A stretch of DNA of 64,000 bases from Mytilus galloprovincialis (lineage: Eukaryota > Mollusca > Bivalvia > Mytilida > Mytilidae): the NCBI RefSeq assembly GCF_965363235.1, contig NC_134846.1, positions 1,493,001-1,557,000 on the forward strand, given 5' to 3'. Positions within the stretch are counted from its first letter, which is position 1; each line of letters opens with the position of its first letter. This document shows positions 50,501-56,059 of the stretch, piece after piece. Under the pieces are notes generated by a model. The model had not been told where the DNA came from. It did not search any database and was given only the letters and a program-made list of their open reading frames with translations. The translations under genes and the position numbers were made by a program.

Positions 50501-53500
50501 CAGCCAATTTTATCATTATATTGTTGTATTACAGAAATTCAAACAACAATTTTATTTTCCTGTCAAATAGAATAATTATGTACATTTCATATTGGGTTTT
50601 CAATGAATAGTTGTACATAAAAGTGTAGCCGATGATCACAAGTTACAACACATGTAAAATTAAGAATCGCGTTTTGATTAATCCCCAAAGTACGAGAGTG
50701 TGATCGGTCTGTTGCGACAAAAGGCGCCAAATACTGGCAAAATTAATGAAAGTATTTGGAAGACTCTTTTGAAGCAGTCTATGGTCGCTATGATTGTTCA
50801 ATAAAAAAGCTATAGAATTTGCCATTTTAGAATCTAATGCATCCTGGGTAATATTTTCAAAAGTGTACACCAAAACGTCGTGATTGGTTAAAAATTTCAC
50901 AAACAATGAAAATTCAACTAATGGCGTTACGTTATTTTCATTTTGGGGTACGAAGATGAAAATACCCATGGTTTTCAGACTCTGAAATGACCAATTGTTA
51001 ATACTTACCATCCAAACCAAATAAACTATACAGGAAATGATCCTAACAACTCCTCCAAATCTCAGTTGAATATACTGAAACAAATAATAACAGTTTTTAT
51101 ATTGCATAGCCAGTAGAGCATGATTTAATTGAAGGAAATGATTAGGACCTAAAACTATTTTAATGCATGACTGAATATAAAGAATAATGTAGGAACTGCA
51201 ATTTTTCATTTACCATTTAGGGTTTCAAAATAAAAAAGAACTATATTCATAGTTAACGTGCATTTTATACAAATAAGGGGTAATTTTTTCCAACTACTTG
51301 TTGATTTGTCAAATGTACTGATATCAAATAGTTTATGGTAAAACAATTAGGGTCCATTTTTTTTGCAATTGACGTGTGATATATTTTCTTTGCATTATGC
51401 AGATGTATAATTGTAGGACGTGTAGTGCAGGAAATTAACAAACATATGAATTGATATTTAGTTACCAAATTATAAAAGTATAGCCAAAGTTTTCAAATAT
51501 AAAACAAAAGTTAATTTACAATAACACATAAGTTAATTTACAAAATTTGATTTGTAAAGCAGAATACTTAACAAAGAATACAATGTTCATTACAAACATT
51601 TTTACTATTTAGAGAATTCAATATCTAGTGCATTTTATTGCCAAGAATAAAATTGAGCATGCACATGTCTGCATATTTTGTTTCATATAATGGTATAATG
51701 CAGTCTGATCGGTTTGATGTTTGTGAAATAGAAACGACTGATAATAAAGATATGAAATAAATTTTATTCATTAAAGTGTCTTTATTTCTGCGACAATGAG
51801 ATATACTGCTCTCGTCTAGTCCATGAACAAGAATTTCTATTTGGTGACCACGTGTAGAAATTTCGATAATACATTTAGCAAATGACCTACTAGTCATTGA
51901 CCTCAAACTTCATAAGCATGTAGCGGAAAGGTGTTTTTGAATAACTTTCAATTAAGTGTACGAAAATGTAACCACACCATATGCATTACATAATAACAAA
52001 ATGTAACTTTCTCTGTATACTCGCTTTATCAAAGGAAAGAAATTGGTAAAACATTTAAAGTTAGATATATTTTGTACTAATCTATATGCATTTATTCTTA
52101 AATGTGTTACCTCTGGGTATATACGAGACGCAAGTATGTTTTAATGTAAGATGTTTGACAGATTCAAAGTTAATGTTAGTGTTTTGTAAAATTGTATAAT
52201 TTACTTTATTCGATTATTAAAATCATTTTTAGTTTTAAAAAATAAAAATCACCTGCCGTGTTAAACTAATTGAAGAACATAACTATTAAAGATGAAAAAA
52301 ATTGATGTTCTAACAATCCAGCAACGCCTGCACATATAATATCTATCTGCCGGTTGATACAATATTCTAGAGTCCTACCGAATTAAAGTTGTCACCGGGT
52401 TTGTACATACATTACATAACGGGCACCACATTTAAAGCAGGATATGCTTACTCTCCCTGAGGACCTGCATTTACCCGCGGGAATTTACCACCACGTTTTG
52501 ATGTGATCGTCTGCTTTCAGTTTTTTACATTGTGTTTTGTATACTTTCTGATTTTTAATGGTTTATCAGTTTTTGTCATGATCAGTTAGATTTGACTTAT
52601 GAGTTTGAATATCCCGTTGGTATCTTTTGGCTCTCTTTTATCGAAAAAAAAAAAACAAACCAGCACAGTTTGATAGTCTTATCCAAATTATGTTGTACAA
52701 TGAATATGGTAAAAATTCAAACACATGGGTACCACCAAGGTAGAAGAATACTGCAATGCAAGTATGAACTGTTACTGAAGCAAACAAGACAAAATCACGA
52801 TGGCATGAAACATGCTAATGACACTACCATTGTAGAAACCAGAGTGATCATAGGCAGTGAGAAAGAAGTAGATAGAAAAAAAATACAATTCAAAGTTGAA
52901 TGACAAAAACACCGAGCACATTAGTTATACGAAGATGACGAAAACTTGAATAAAGATATTTGATGAGGCAGATGCAGATATTACAAAAGTCAGACTTACC
53001 TAAAGCTCGCTGCTGACATCTAGGTTGAAAATTAATGAAGATATGAGACAATATCATATACGAGAAATTGGAGCTTACCTCAAATACGGTTAGTGAAACC
53101 AAGATTATAAATACTTGGGTAAATATATAAGCTAAGACGGTATCAGATATAGCTTTACCTCAAATACACTAGAAACACTAAGATTGTAAAATACTGGAAT
53201 GATGATATGAGCTGCAACCAATAGCAGGTGCGACATATATAGCTTTCATACACGTTAAGTGACAACAAGATGGTAAGCTACTGTAATAAAGATATTAGCT
53301 GTGACAGAAGCAGATAACAAAACATCAGGCTTACCTCAAACACACTGGTGACACCAAGGTTGTAAAATACTGGAATGAAGATATGAGCTGACGCCGTAGC
53401 AGCCAAGACAAATCCTATAGAAATAAGCCAGTACATCGTGTTGTACTTATAAACTTCAGCTGGTGTTCCTAGCAGAGTTATCGCTGAGATGAAGCTAGAG

Positions 53501-53709
53501 AGAAGTGACAGGGTGACAGGAAATACGGATAAGTTACGCCCTGCCAACAGGAATTCTTTCTCGTTATTACTATTTCTGTCTTTAATTGCATAGAAAAGTC
53601 CTATTGTAGCAGACACCAAAAGAGTAAGTCCAAACACAACATAATCAGCAACATGAAAGAGCGTTGATTCTCCTCTCTCAAAAGTATACGAATAAGTTCT
53701 ATTCCACAT
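20373..53709 (-). CDS. Sodium-coupled monocarboxylate transporter-like (SLC5A8/A12-type), copy A
   Basis: Sixteen proposed exons: 53709-53335, 51074-51009, 49599-49548, 47383-47316, 44262-44108, 43539-43399, 41357-41228, 29790-29702, 29100-28988, 26523-26453, 26030-25944, 25610-25425, 25216-25179, 24362-24265, 22662-22544, 20561-20373. All borders are GT/AG and phases chain, giving 658 codons (human SLC5A8 has 610). Family marks: [20 protein letters not shown] in exon 1, [20 protein letters not shown] (exon 5), [15 protein letters not shown] and [10 protein letters not shown] (exon 6), and [20 protein letters not shown] (exons 8-9), which keeps the Ser-Thr pair used at the Na2 sodium site of SSS proteins. 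A sequon (LNTTTTT) lies in the loop before the last helix. The family imports lactate, short-chain fatty acids, nicotinate or iodide with Na+ at the plasma membrane; the substrate here is inferred. Exon 13 contains an in-frame TAA (25181-25183), so this copy may be non-functional or that exon mis-assigned. Intron 7 (11.4 kb) is mostly one transposon. Confidence 0.88.
20640..20985 (+). repeat. Tandem pair of about 167 bp beside the GACG tract
   Basis: Two diverged units each contain GACCGTGAAATTGGG, CATGTGTAC(T/C)AAGTTTCAAG, TTGATTGGACTT and ACCTTGACCAAAAACTTTAA. It lies in intron 15. Confidence 0.8.
20985..21048 (+). repeat. GACG/CACG tetranucleotide microsatellite
   Basis: GGAC repeats about ten times, then decays into CACG units. 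It is followed by ACCAGAAAACATAATGCCCC, the usual flank of this tract within a larger repeat. Confidence 0.9.
21147..21391 (+). repeat. CCAGGATTATAA dispersed family, copy 1
   Basis: Starts ATCAAGGTACCAGGATTATA, includes GCCAGACGCGCGTTTCGTCT and GAAGAGCATTGAGGACCAAA, and ends near GATATTCATGTCAACGCCG. Other copies: 40455-40790, 43676-43912, 44385-44935, 55262-56045. Confidence 0.85.
21392..22329. other. SLC5 intron 15, unannotated part
   Basis: No exon, gene or clear repeat structure recognised. Confidence 0.4.
22330..22502. mobile_element. Foldback MITE in SLC5 intron 15
   Basis: CTACGTAGATTTATGACTAT followed by TGAACG is answered by CGTTCAATAGTC and GCACAAATCTACGTAG, giving arms of about 70 bp that also include GCTACG blocks and AGCCAAGC. 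Borders and target duplication are unclear. Confidence 0.65.
22544..22662 (-). CDS. SLC5 copy A exon 15 (residues 557-596)
   Basis: ACTATTTCAG precedes, GTAAGTA follows. Encodes the cytoplasmic [20 protein letters not shown] and [15 protein letters not shown]. Confidence 0.92.
22831..23460. other. SLC5 intron 14, unannotated part
   Basis: AT-rich and non-coding. Confidence 0.4.
23472..23889. mobile_element. 418-bp hAT-type MITE with 8-bp duplication
   Basis: Left end CACGGGGGGGTAACTTC; right end, reverse complemented, CACGGGGGGGTTACTTCC. Further inverted blocks are GGGGTGTGCCA and TGGCACATCCCC. GTATCCGT stands on both sides (23464-23471 and 23890-23897). An 8-bp duplication with short inverted termini fits the hAT superfamily. 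Confidence 0.85.
24265..24362 (-). CDS. SLC5 copy A exon 14 (residues 524-557)
   Basis: CTTTTTTTTCAG precedes, GTAATAT follows. Encodes [20 protein letters not shown] and the last transmembrane helix. Confidence 0.92.
24708..24854. mobile_element. 147-bp foldback element
   Basis: ACAGATATATCATGT and GAGGGGTATTTGCGAAAAAT then ACCAGTC are repeated inverted as GACTGGT, ATTTTTCGCAAATACCCCTC and ACATGATATATATCTGT. Arms of about 55 bp enclose a short loop with ACGAGCCGTAAGGCGAGGG. Related GGGTATTTGC-type pieces follow to about 25010. Confidence 0.75.
25179..25216 (-). CDS. SLC5 copy A candidate exon 13 with in-frame stop
   Basis: Excellent borders (TTTATTCCTTGCAG and GTGAGTG). Its 38-nt length is exactly what is needed to link exon 12 (phase 0) to exon 14 (needs two leftover bases). 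The required frame reads [11 protein letters not shown] then TAA (25183-25181). Skipping the exon also gives a stop (AAA TGA). The only open frame fits neither neighbour. Confidence 0.6.
25425..25610 (-). CDS. SLC5 copy A exon 12 (residues 450-511)
   Basis: TATTTGACAG precedes, GTAAAG follows. Encodes a helix ([19 protein letters not shown]) and a Thr/Ser-rich extracellular loop with the sequon N-T-T. Confidence 0.88.
25944..26030 (-). CDS. SLC5 copy A exon 11 (residues 421-449)
   Basis: TTATTTCAG precedes, GTATGGG follows. Encodes [20 protein letters not shown] and LFPWANKW, matching FGMVGGPLMGLFALGI of SLC5A8. Confidence 0.93.
26453..26523 (-). CDS. SLC5 copy A exon 10 (residues 397-420)
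   Basis: TTCTTTTTAG precedes, GTAACA follows. Encodes [23 protein letters not shown], one transmembrane helix. Confidence 0.88.
26975..27560 (+). repeat. Minisatellite, about 49-bp units shrinking to about 35 bp
   Basis: The unit (ACACGACATTCAAAGCTC, AAGTCTACAGAAACTGTTCA, CGCCATAGCAAA) occurs about nine times to 27420. The following four units have lost the ACACGACATTCAA part and are about 34-35 bp. Intron 9. Confidence 0.9.
27575..27970 (+). repeat. Dispersed repeat (GGCAACAGTA..ATACCGC family), copy 1
   Basis: Contains AGGCAACAGTAGCATACCGC, TTACAAACTAAAACCGAG and AACACTGAAACAAACG. Same family: 44940-45035, 48895-49150, 57360-57420, 60125-60380. Confidence 0.75.
28060..28380 (+). repeat. 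About 82-bp tandem repeat, four copies
   Basis: CTCCTATAGTTTTCTATTTG with GAATGCCGATTTTT and AAACTATTAAATAGTGTAAA recur at about 28064, 28147, 28228 and 28306. Intron 9. Confidence 0.9.
28988..29100 (-). CDS. SLC5 copy A exon 9 (residues 359-397)
   Basis: ATCTTTGTAG precedes, GTAAG follows. Encodes [20 protein letters not shown] then [11 protein letters not shown]. The S-T-x-S-S motif supplies the predicted Na2 site. Confidence 0.92.
29702..29790 (-). CDS. SLC5 copy A exon 8 (residues 330-359)
   Basis: AATTTGACAG precedes, GTACGTT follows. Encodes [20 protein letters not shown] and ISCVFSGSL. Confidence 0.91.
30600..30890 (+). repeat. Left terminal CTTTTTGTCCG array
   Basis: About 17 units of 14-19 bp, most reading TTTTGCTTTTTGTCCG with spacers AAAC, ATAA, ATTA; a higher-order period of 72 bp repeats about three times. 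Confidence 0.92.
31020..32645 (+). repeat. About 170-bp degenerate tandem array, forward part
   Basis: The phrase ACCAGAGGTAGAGGTGG and variants recurs at about 31290, 31465, 31645, 31811, 31977, 32149, 32318, 32462 and 32639, with CGAAATAAACTATTGCCGGC and GAGATTCTCCACATGGGCC in each unit. No coding. Confidence 0.88.
32646..33260 (-). repeat. About 170-bp array, inverted part
   Basis: From about 32650 the same unit runs in reverse complement (TTTCGACTTCGTTGTAAACA, CCTACGTGGAGAATC, TTTGGCCAGCCGGCAAT). The switch is at about 32640-32655. Confidence 0.85.
34033..35010 (+). repeat. Dispersed element with CGG tract and about 160-bp units
   Basis: Begins with a hairpin GTCGAGCCTGTAAC..AAGCTCGACA, then seven CGG (34085-34106), then about six units with GACCTTGACCTCATTTTCA and TGGTTCAGTGG (near 34225, 34370, 34530, 34675, 34825, 34970). 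Confidence 0.8.
35011..36714. other. Interior of the 9.28-kb element, unassigned
   Basis: No gene or tandem structure recognised apart from a small GCGTTTTT repeat near 36095-36117. Confidence 0.4.
36716..36731. repeat. Poly-G run
   Basis: About 16 consecutive G, a possible assembly weak point. Confidence 0.9.
37300..38330. repeat. Palindromic pair of a dispersed repeat
   Basis: 37300-37590 (AAGATGTGGTATTATTGCAA, CAACTATCCACAAAAGACCA, TAACGGCCTTATTTATG, GGCTCCTGACTTGGTACAGG) recurs in reverse complement at 38045-38330. About 450 bp lies between. Related diverged copies are at 58720-58990 and 61760-62460. Confidence 0.9.
39230..39618 (+). repeat. Dispersed repeat ending in AGCTCAC..GTGAGCT hairpin
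   Basis: Ends AGCTCACTTAGTCC-TATG-GTCCAGGTGAGCT. The block GCGGCCATCTTAATTATTGG through CCCTAAGGATGAT has a diverged counterpart at 58020-58095. Confidence 0.7.
39618..39880 (-). repeat. Right terminal CTTTTTGTCCG array
   Basis: Reverse complement of the left array: AAAAAGCAAAACGGAC units with GTATC/TTATC spacers, ending in CACCGTATCA. Confidence 0.92.
40455..40790 (-). repeat. CCAGGATTATAA family, copy 2
   Basis: Contains two GACGAAACGCG-type blocks and ends ATAATCCTGGTACCTTTGAT. Confidence 0.85.
40845..41135 (-). mobile_element. tRNA-derived SINE
   Basis: On the minus strand the head reads GCCGTGATGTAGTGGTTAGT, then CTTCCTGGTTTGATTCCCGG: a recognisable A box (GTAGTGGTTAGTGC) and B box (GGTTTGATTCC, consensus GGTTCGANTCC). 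The body includes GTAAAAGACACTCTTGTAGA and GTAGGTTAATGCCGCTACAA, which I recall as a conserved SINE core of molluscs. In intron 7, outside the large element. Confidence 0.75.
41228..41357 (-). CDS. SLC5 copy A exon 7 (residues 286-329)
   Basis: ATATTCCAG precedes, GTACAAT follows. Encodes the helix [20 protein letters not shown] and [18 protein letters not shown]. Phase 0 exit into the giant intron. Confidence 0.9.
41925..42010 (-). repeat. Copy of the 3003-3330 repeat, inverted
   Basis: GAGAATGGAAATGGGGAATG then GACAACAACCCGACCATAGA is the reverse complement of the 3265-3330 segment. Confidence 0.75.
42190..43060. other. SLC5 intron 6, unassigned
   Basis: No gene or clear repeat; several A/T runs. 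Confidence 0.4.
43065..43247. mobile_element. Candidate 183-bp Harbinger-like MITE
   Basis: Left ATGCCTAGTTTTGTGTACAC and right (reverse complement) GGCCGTGTTCACATTGACCT are imperfectly inverted, both continuing into CTAAAC. TAA occurs at both sides (43062-43064 and 43248-43250). Resembles the 8571-8889 ends. Confidence 0.5.
43399..43539 (-). CDS. SLC5 copy A exon 6 (residues 239-286)
   Basis: CGTTTCAG precedes, GTATGTT follows. Encodes [20 protein letters not shown] then [20 protein letters not shown], conserved in SMCT proteins. Confidence 0.93.
43676..43912 (-). repeat. CCAGGATTATAA family, copy 3
   Basis: Includes GGAATTTTAGGTCCTCAATG and CACTGATGAGTCTTTTGTAG with CGCGCGTCTGACGC. Confidence 0.85.
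44108..44262 (-). CDS. SLC5 copy A exon 5 (residues 188-239)
   Basis: ATATATTTAG precedes, GTAAGAG follows. Encodes [20 protein letters not shown], the SSS family signature, then [20 protein letters not shown]. Confidence 0.93.
44385..44935 (+). repeat. CCAGGATTATAA family, two tandem copies
   Basis: TATCAAAGGTACCAGGATTA occurs at 44388 and 44742. The first copy includes the segment GATATTCATGTCAACACCGA to CCAGTGGTATAA, the second is truncated. In intron 4. Confidence 0.85.
44940..45040 (-). repeat. GGCAACAGTA..ATACCGC family fragment
   Basis: TTTCCCTCGGTTTTAGTTTG and GCGGTATACTACTGTTGCCT. Confidence 0.75.
45645..46205 (+). repeat. Direct duplication of about 300 bp
   Basis: TCAGTCATCATCGTATAACA begins both units (45650 and 45951). 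Shared blocks include CTATCTACAAACACATTCAT and GTCGTTCAATGTGCAT; about 90 percent alike by eye. Confidence 0.85.
46555..47035 (-). pseudogene. Reverse-transcriptase remnant with IDD motif
   Basis: On the minus strand: [69 protein letters not shown], then after a small deletion [39 protein letters not shown] and a stop at 46555. The ID-D pair and following residues match the RT palm of mussel retroelements; the sequence is 5'-truncated and frame-broken, and sits in SLC5 intron 4 in the gene's own orientation. The 3' tail probably runs on to about 46200. Confidence 0.82.
47316..47383 (-). CDS. SLC5 copy A exon 4 (residues 165-187)
   Basis: CGTTTAG precedes, GTAAGG follows. Encodes [23 protein letters not shown], matching [20 protein letters not shown] of SLC5A8. 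Confidence 0.93.
47580..47665 (+). repeat. Short tandem duplication
   Basis: TAATGTTGTGTTGCTGCATA occurs twice about 50 bp apart, with TTTGAT before and TTGTCTGA after. Confidence 0.75.
48060..48890. other. SLC5 intron 3, unassigned
   Basis: AT-rich, no gene or repeat recognised. Confidence 0.4.
48895..49150 (-). repeat. GGCAACAGTA..ATACCGC family, long copy
   Basis: From ACGTGGCACGGTACTTTTCT through TTTGTCTGATGCTTGGTCCG to GCGGTATACTACTGTTGCCT. Confidence 0.8.
49340..49500 (-). repeat. Decayed tandem copies of exon 3
   Basis: The segment at 49450-49500 still reads [14 protein letters not shown] against exon 3 [14 protein letters not shown] but lacks a donor. A second unit (about 49383-49432, CACCAGCAGTCAAAATTAAA) and a partial third (about 49345-49382) are more diverged. 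Spacing is irregular (about 60-100 bp). Confidence 0.7.
49548..49599 (-). CDS. SLC5 copy A exon 3 (residues 148-165)
   Basis: TATTTCAG precedes, GTAAG follows. Encodes [17 protein letters not shown], leaving phase 1. Confidence 0.9.
49610..51000. other. SLC5 intron 2
   Basis: No repeat or gene recognised. The reading frame extending past exon 2 into 50643-51008 is intronic run-on. Confidence 0.45.
51009..51074 (-). CDS. SLC5 copy A exon 2 (residues 126-147)
   Basis: TTGTTTCAG precedes, GTAAGTA follows. Encodes [22 protein letters not shown], equivalent to YLELRF..VRLCGTVLF of SLC5A8. Confidence 0.92.
51080..52400. other. SLC5 intron 1, distal part
   Basis: AT-rich, no gene or clear repeat. 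Confidence 0.4.
52420..52640 (+). repeat. Dispersed repeat (AGCAGGAT..ATGAGTTTGA family)
   Basis: AAAGCAGGATATGCTTACTC and GACTTATGAGTTTGAATATC. Related copies: 54056-54245 (-) and 60835-61025 (+). Confidence 0.65.
52994..53330 (-). repeat. Four decayed tandem copies of the 3' end of exon 1
   Basis: Units of roughly 80 bp follow exon 1 in transcription order. Copies at 53159-53211 ([17 protein letters not shown]) and 53079-53131 ([18 protein letters not shown]) keep an AG before and a GTAA donor after a 53-nt open segment equivalent to exon 1 [17 protein letters not shown]. The copy at about 53250-53325 has a stop and no donor. The one ending at 53000 keeps HIFINF and a donor. Confidence 0.8.
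53335..53709 (-). CDS. SLC5 copy A exon 1 (residues 1-125)
   Basis: Starts ATGTGGAATAG at 53709, ends GTGTTTGAG before GTAAGCC. It has a first helix [40 protein letters not shown] and [18 protein letters not shown]. Its last 53 nt are repeated, decayed, just downstream. Confidence 0.92.
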
Positions 53710-54055
53710 AATTATATTACAGAATTTCTACAGAGTAGTTAAATTTGTGGATGTATAAAAAAATGGAGATCATCTGTTGCCTTTATTTACGTCTGTGTTA
53801 ACTATAATGCAAGTAATGTACGATTGTTTGTTTTATTTACATTGATAAACGGTATGTTTATTGCTCATCTTTATGACAACCGCTAAAGTAAAAAAAAACC
53901 AAGGTACGTCCCTTGTATGTAAATGGAGATTGATATGTAAACTTGTGAGCTCATTCGTGCATAAGGTATTCAGATGTAACATCCCGATTTTAACAGGTAA
54001 AGCCAGCTTCATTAAGAATGATTTTATTTCAGTTTTTCGACACCTTGATGAGAGT
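53710..54055. other. Upstream region of SLC5 copy A
   Basis: Probable promoter and 5' UTR zone by position; I see no convincing core promoter motif. Confidence 0.35.
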
Positions 54056-54245
54056 AGTTAAAGAGGTACGAAAAATACCAAAGGGACAGTCAAACTCATA
54101 AATCGAAAATAAACTGACAACGCCATGGCTAAAAATGAAAAAGGCAAACAGACAAACAATAGTACACATGACACAACATAGAAAACTAAAGAATAAACAA
54201 CACGAACCCCACCAAAAACTAGGGATATTCTCAGGTGCTCCGGAA
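54056..54245 (-). repeat. Dispersed repeat, 54-kb copy
   Basis: CCAAAGGGACAGTCAAACTC, GACAACGCCATGGC, CACGAACCCCACCAAAAACT; the reverse complement recurs at 60835-61025. Confidence 0.75.
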
Positions 54246-54389
54246 TAAATGATCTATAGAACTGACATTTTAGATATAGGAAATTCGACGACTTAATATC
54301 ATATTCAAAATTGTTTTTGAAAAACACAAAATAACACCATTTTATTTTTATTATTTCATGTTATTCCTCTCTAATAAAGGTGCTTGGAT

Positions 54390-54565
54390 TGTTATTATTG
54401 ATTGATTGGTTGTTGGTGTTTAAACGCCACTTTAAAGCACCACCTTTTAGGGTATTTCGTAGCGGCCCACTTATATTGTTGGAGAAGCCGGAATTTCCGG
54501 AGAAAACAACCAACCTTTGATAGGAAAACTGACAATCCTAGTCAATTAAGATTGGAGTCGCGTGC
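54390..54565 (+). repeat. Dispersed repeat (GTTGTTGGTGTTTAAACGCC family)
   Basis: Includes GAAGCCGGAATTTCCGGAGA and GACAATCCTAGTCAATTAAG, a block I recognise from many bivalve sequences. Class unknown. Confidence 0.65.
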
Positions 54566-55261
54566 ACCCGTACGAAAAAAAAACAAATAACTGGCACATC
54601 AACAGACGACAACAGCCTCCTAACTTGATAACCATTTACCAGTCAGGATTCTACTTTGTCAAAATTGACTCCCCCATTACGCCAGTTCATTTTCACAATC
54701 GTAGAAATGGAAGCCATTGTAGGGAAGACGCGTTTCCAATTTTGCTCTTGGAAACCTATAAATTTATCCTCACTGCACCATTACGATCTTTATATGTCAG
54801 TTGTATTCTAAAAGACAAGACATAAACTCAAACACGCTCTAACATAAAAAGGTGCACTCGATTTTCTCTTTTCTATACAATTATTACCCATTTTTAGAAT
54901 TTTTCCTTGAGTCACATAATAGAAGGACAGACACGAAAATTACTGAACTAATATATTGATATGTTTTCCATTCGTGGTAATTTTGTAAAGAAAATCGGAG
55001 GTTATGCATTTTCTACGTCCAACTTGAAAGATACCCATGTCGTCGACTTGATATCTTACTGTTCGATATCTTATTGTTCTGCTTATTTATGTACTAGATA
55101 AATTGAAAACTTATGCAAATGGTGTTTTTAAAATAAATTGAGAAGGAAAATTGTCATTTTATTTGTTTCTATTAACTTTTAAAATTATGGTCACTATAGT
55201 AAACATTATAGTAAAAATTTATCGCCTTCTCTAACAAAGAGCTTCGATTCTTTTGTTCTAT

Positions 55262-56045
55262 TTCAACCGGGTTTCCGCCTGTTACACCACTGGGTCGATG
55301 CCACTGCTAGTGGACGTTTCGTCTCCGAGGTATCACCAACCCAGAAGTCATCACTTCGGTGTTGACATGAATATCAATTAGAATGAAATTCAAAACAGTG
55401 TAGCTGTGGCCATTGATTGACACATTAAAATCATCCATTGACTGGGACAATTTAGGTGAACGTTTGTATGTAACGACCAATGCTCACTATGTACTTTTTA
55501 AAGACACTTAAACTATGGGGTCACCAAAGGTTCTCAACACCTAAATAAAGTAATTCGAAAAATTAATCAGAAATAACACGATATTGTGATTTATATCAAT
55601 TATATAAATCAAAACACAAAGGTTATTCCTGATTAATTTTTCGAATTACTTTATAATTAAAGGCGTTAAGAAACCTTTGGTGACCCCACAGTTTAAATGT
55701 CTATCGTAGGTACGTCGTGAACAGTGGTCGTTACAGACAAACGTTCACGTAAATTGTCCCAGTCAATGGATGATTTTAATGTGTCAATCAATGGCCACAG
55801 CTACACTGTTTTGAATTTCATTCTATATAGTCATTTTTAGAAATTTCCTGTTTACATAAACTAAGGATTTTAATATCCCAGGCATAGATTACCTTAGCCA
55901 TATTTCGCACAAGTTTTTGGAATTTTAGGTCCTCAATGCACTTCAACTTTGTACTTATTTGTCTTTATAACTATTTTAAGCGTCTGGTCTGGGCGTCCGT
56001 GACGAGTCTTATTTAGACTTAAATTATAACCTTGATATCTTTGAT
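55262..56045 (-). repeat. CCAGGATTATAA family, copy split by a MITE
   Basis: Left part CACTGGGTCGATGCCACTGC to CATGAATATCAATTA; right part TATATAGTCA to ACCTTGATATCTTTGATC. The two halves join exactly around the inserted palindrome, compared with 44620-44670. Confidence 0.85.
55381..55823. mobile_element. 443-bp palindromic MITE with TA duplication
   Basis: Arms of about 210 bp: GAATGAAATTCAAAACAGTG, AGCTGTGGCCATTGATTGAC, CAAAGGTTCT and AATTAATCAG are mirrored to the right end. Flanked by TA (55379-55380, 55824-55825). The empty site AATTATATGGTC is visible in the same repeat family at 44630. TA target and palindromic form suggest Tc1/mariner-type mobilisation. Confidence 0.9.
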
Positions 56046-56059
56046 CACAATTGGGATAG

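Noticed and set aside
50643..51209. 188-codon minus-strand frame
   Set aside because: Only 51009-51074 is exon 2 of the SLC5 gene; the rest is intronic run-on with a good GTAAGT donor at the exon end.
52592..52903. 103-codon plus-strand frame
   Set aside because: Begins inside a dispersed repeat (GACTTATGAGTTTGAATATC) and has no domain; antisense in SLC5 intron 1.
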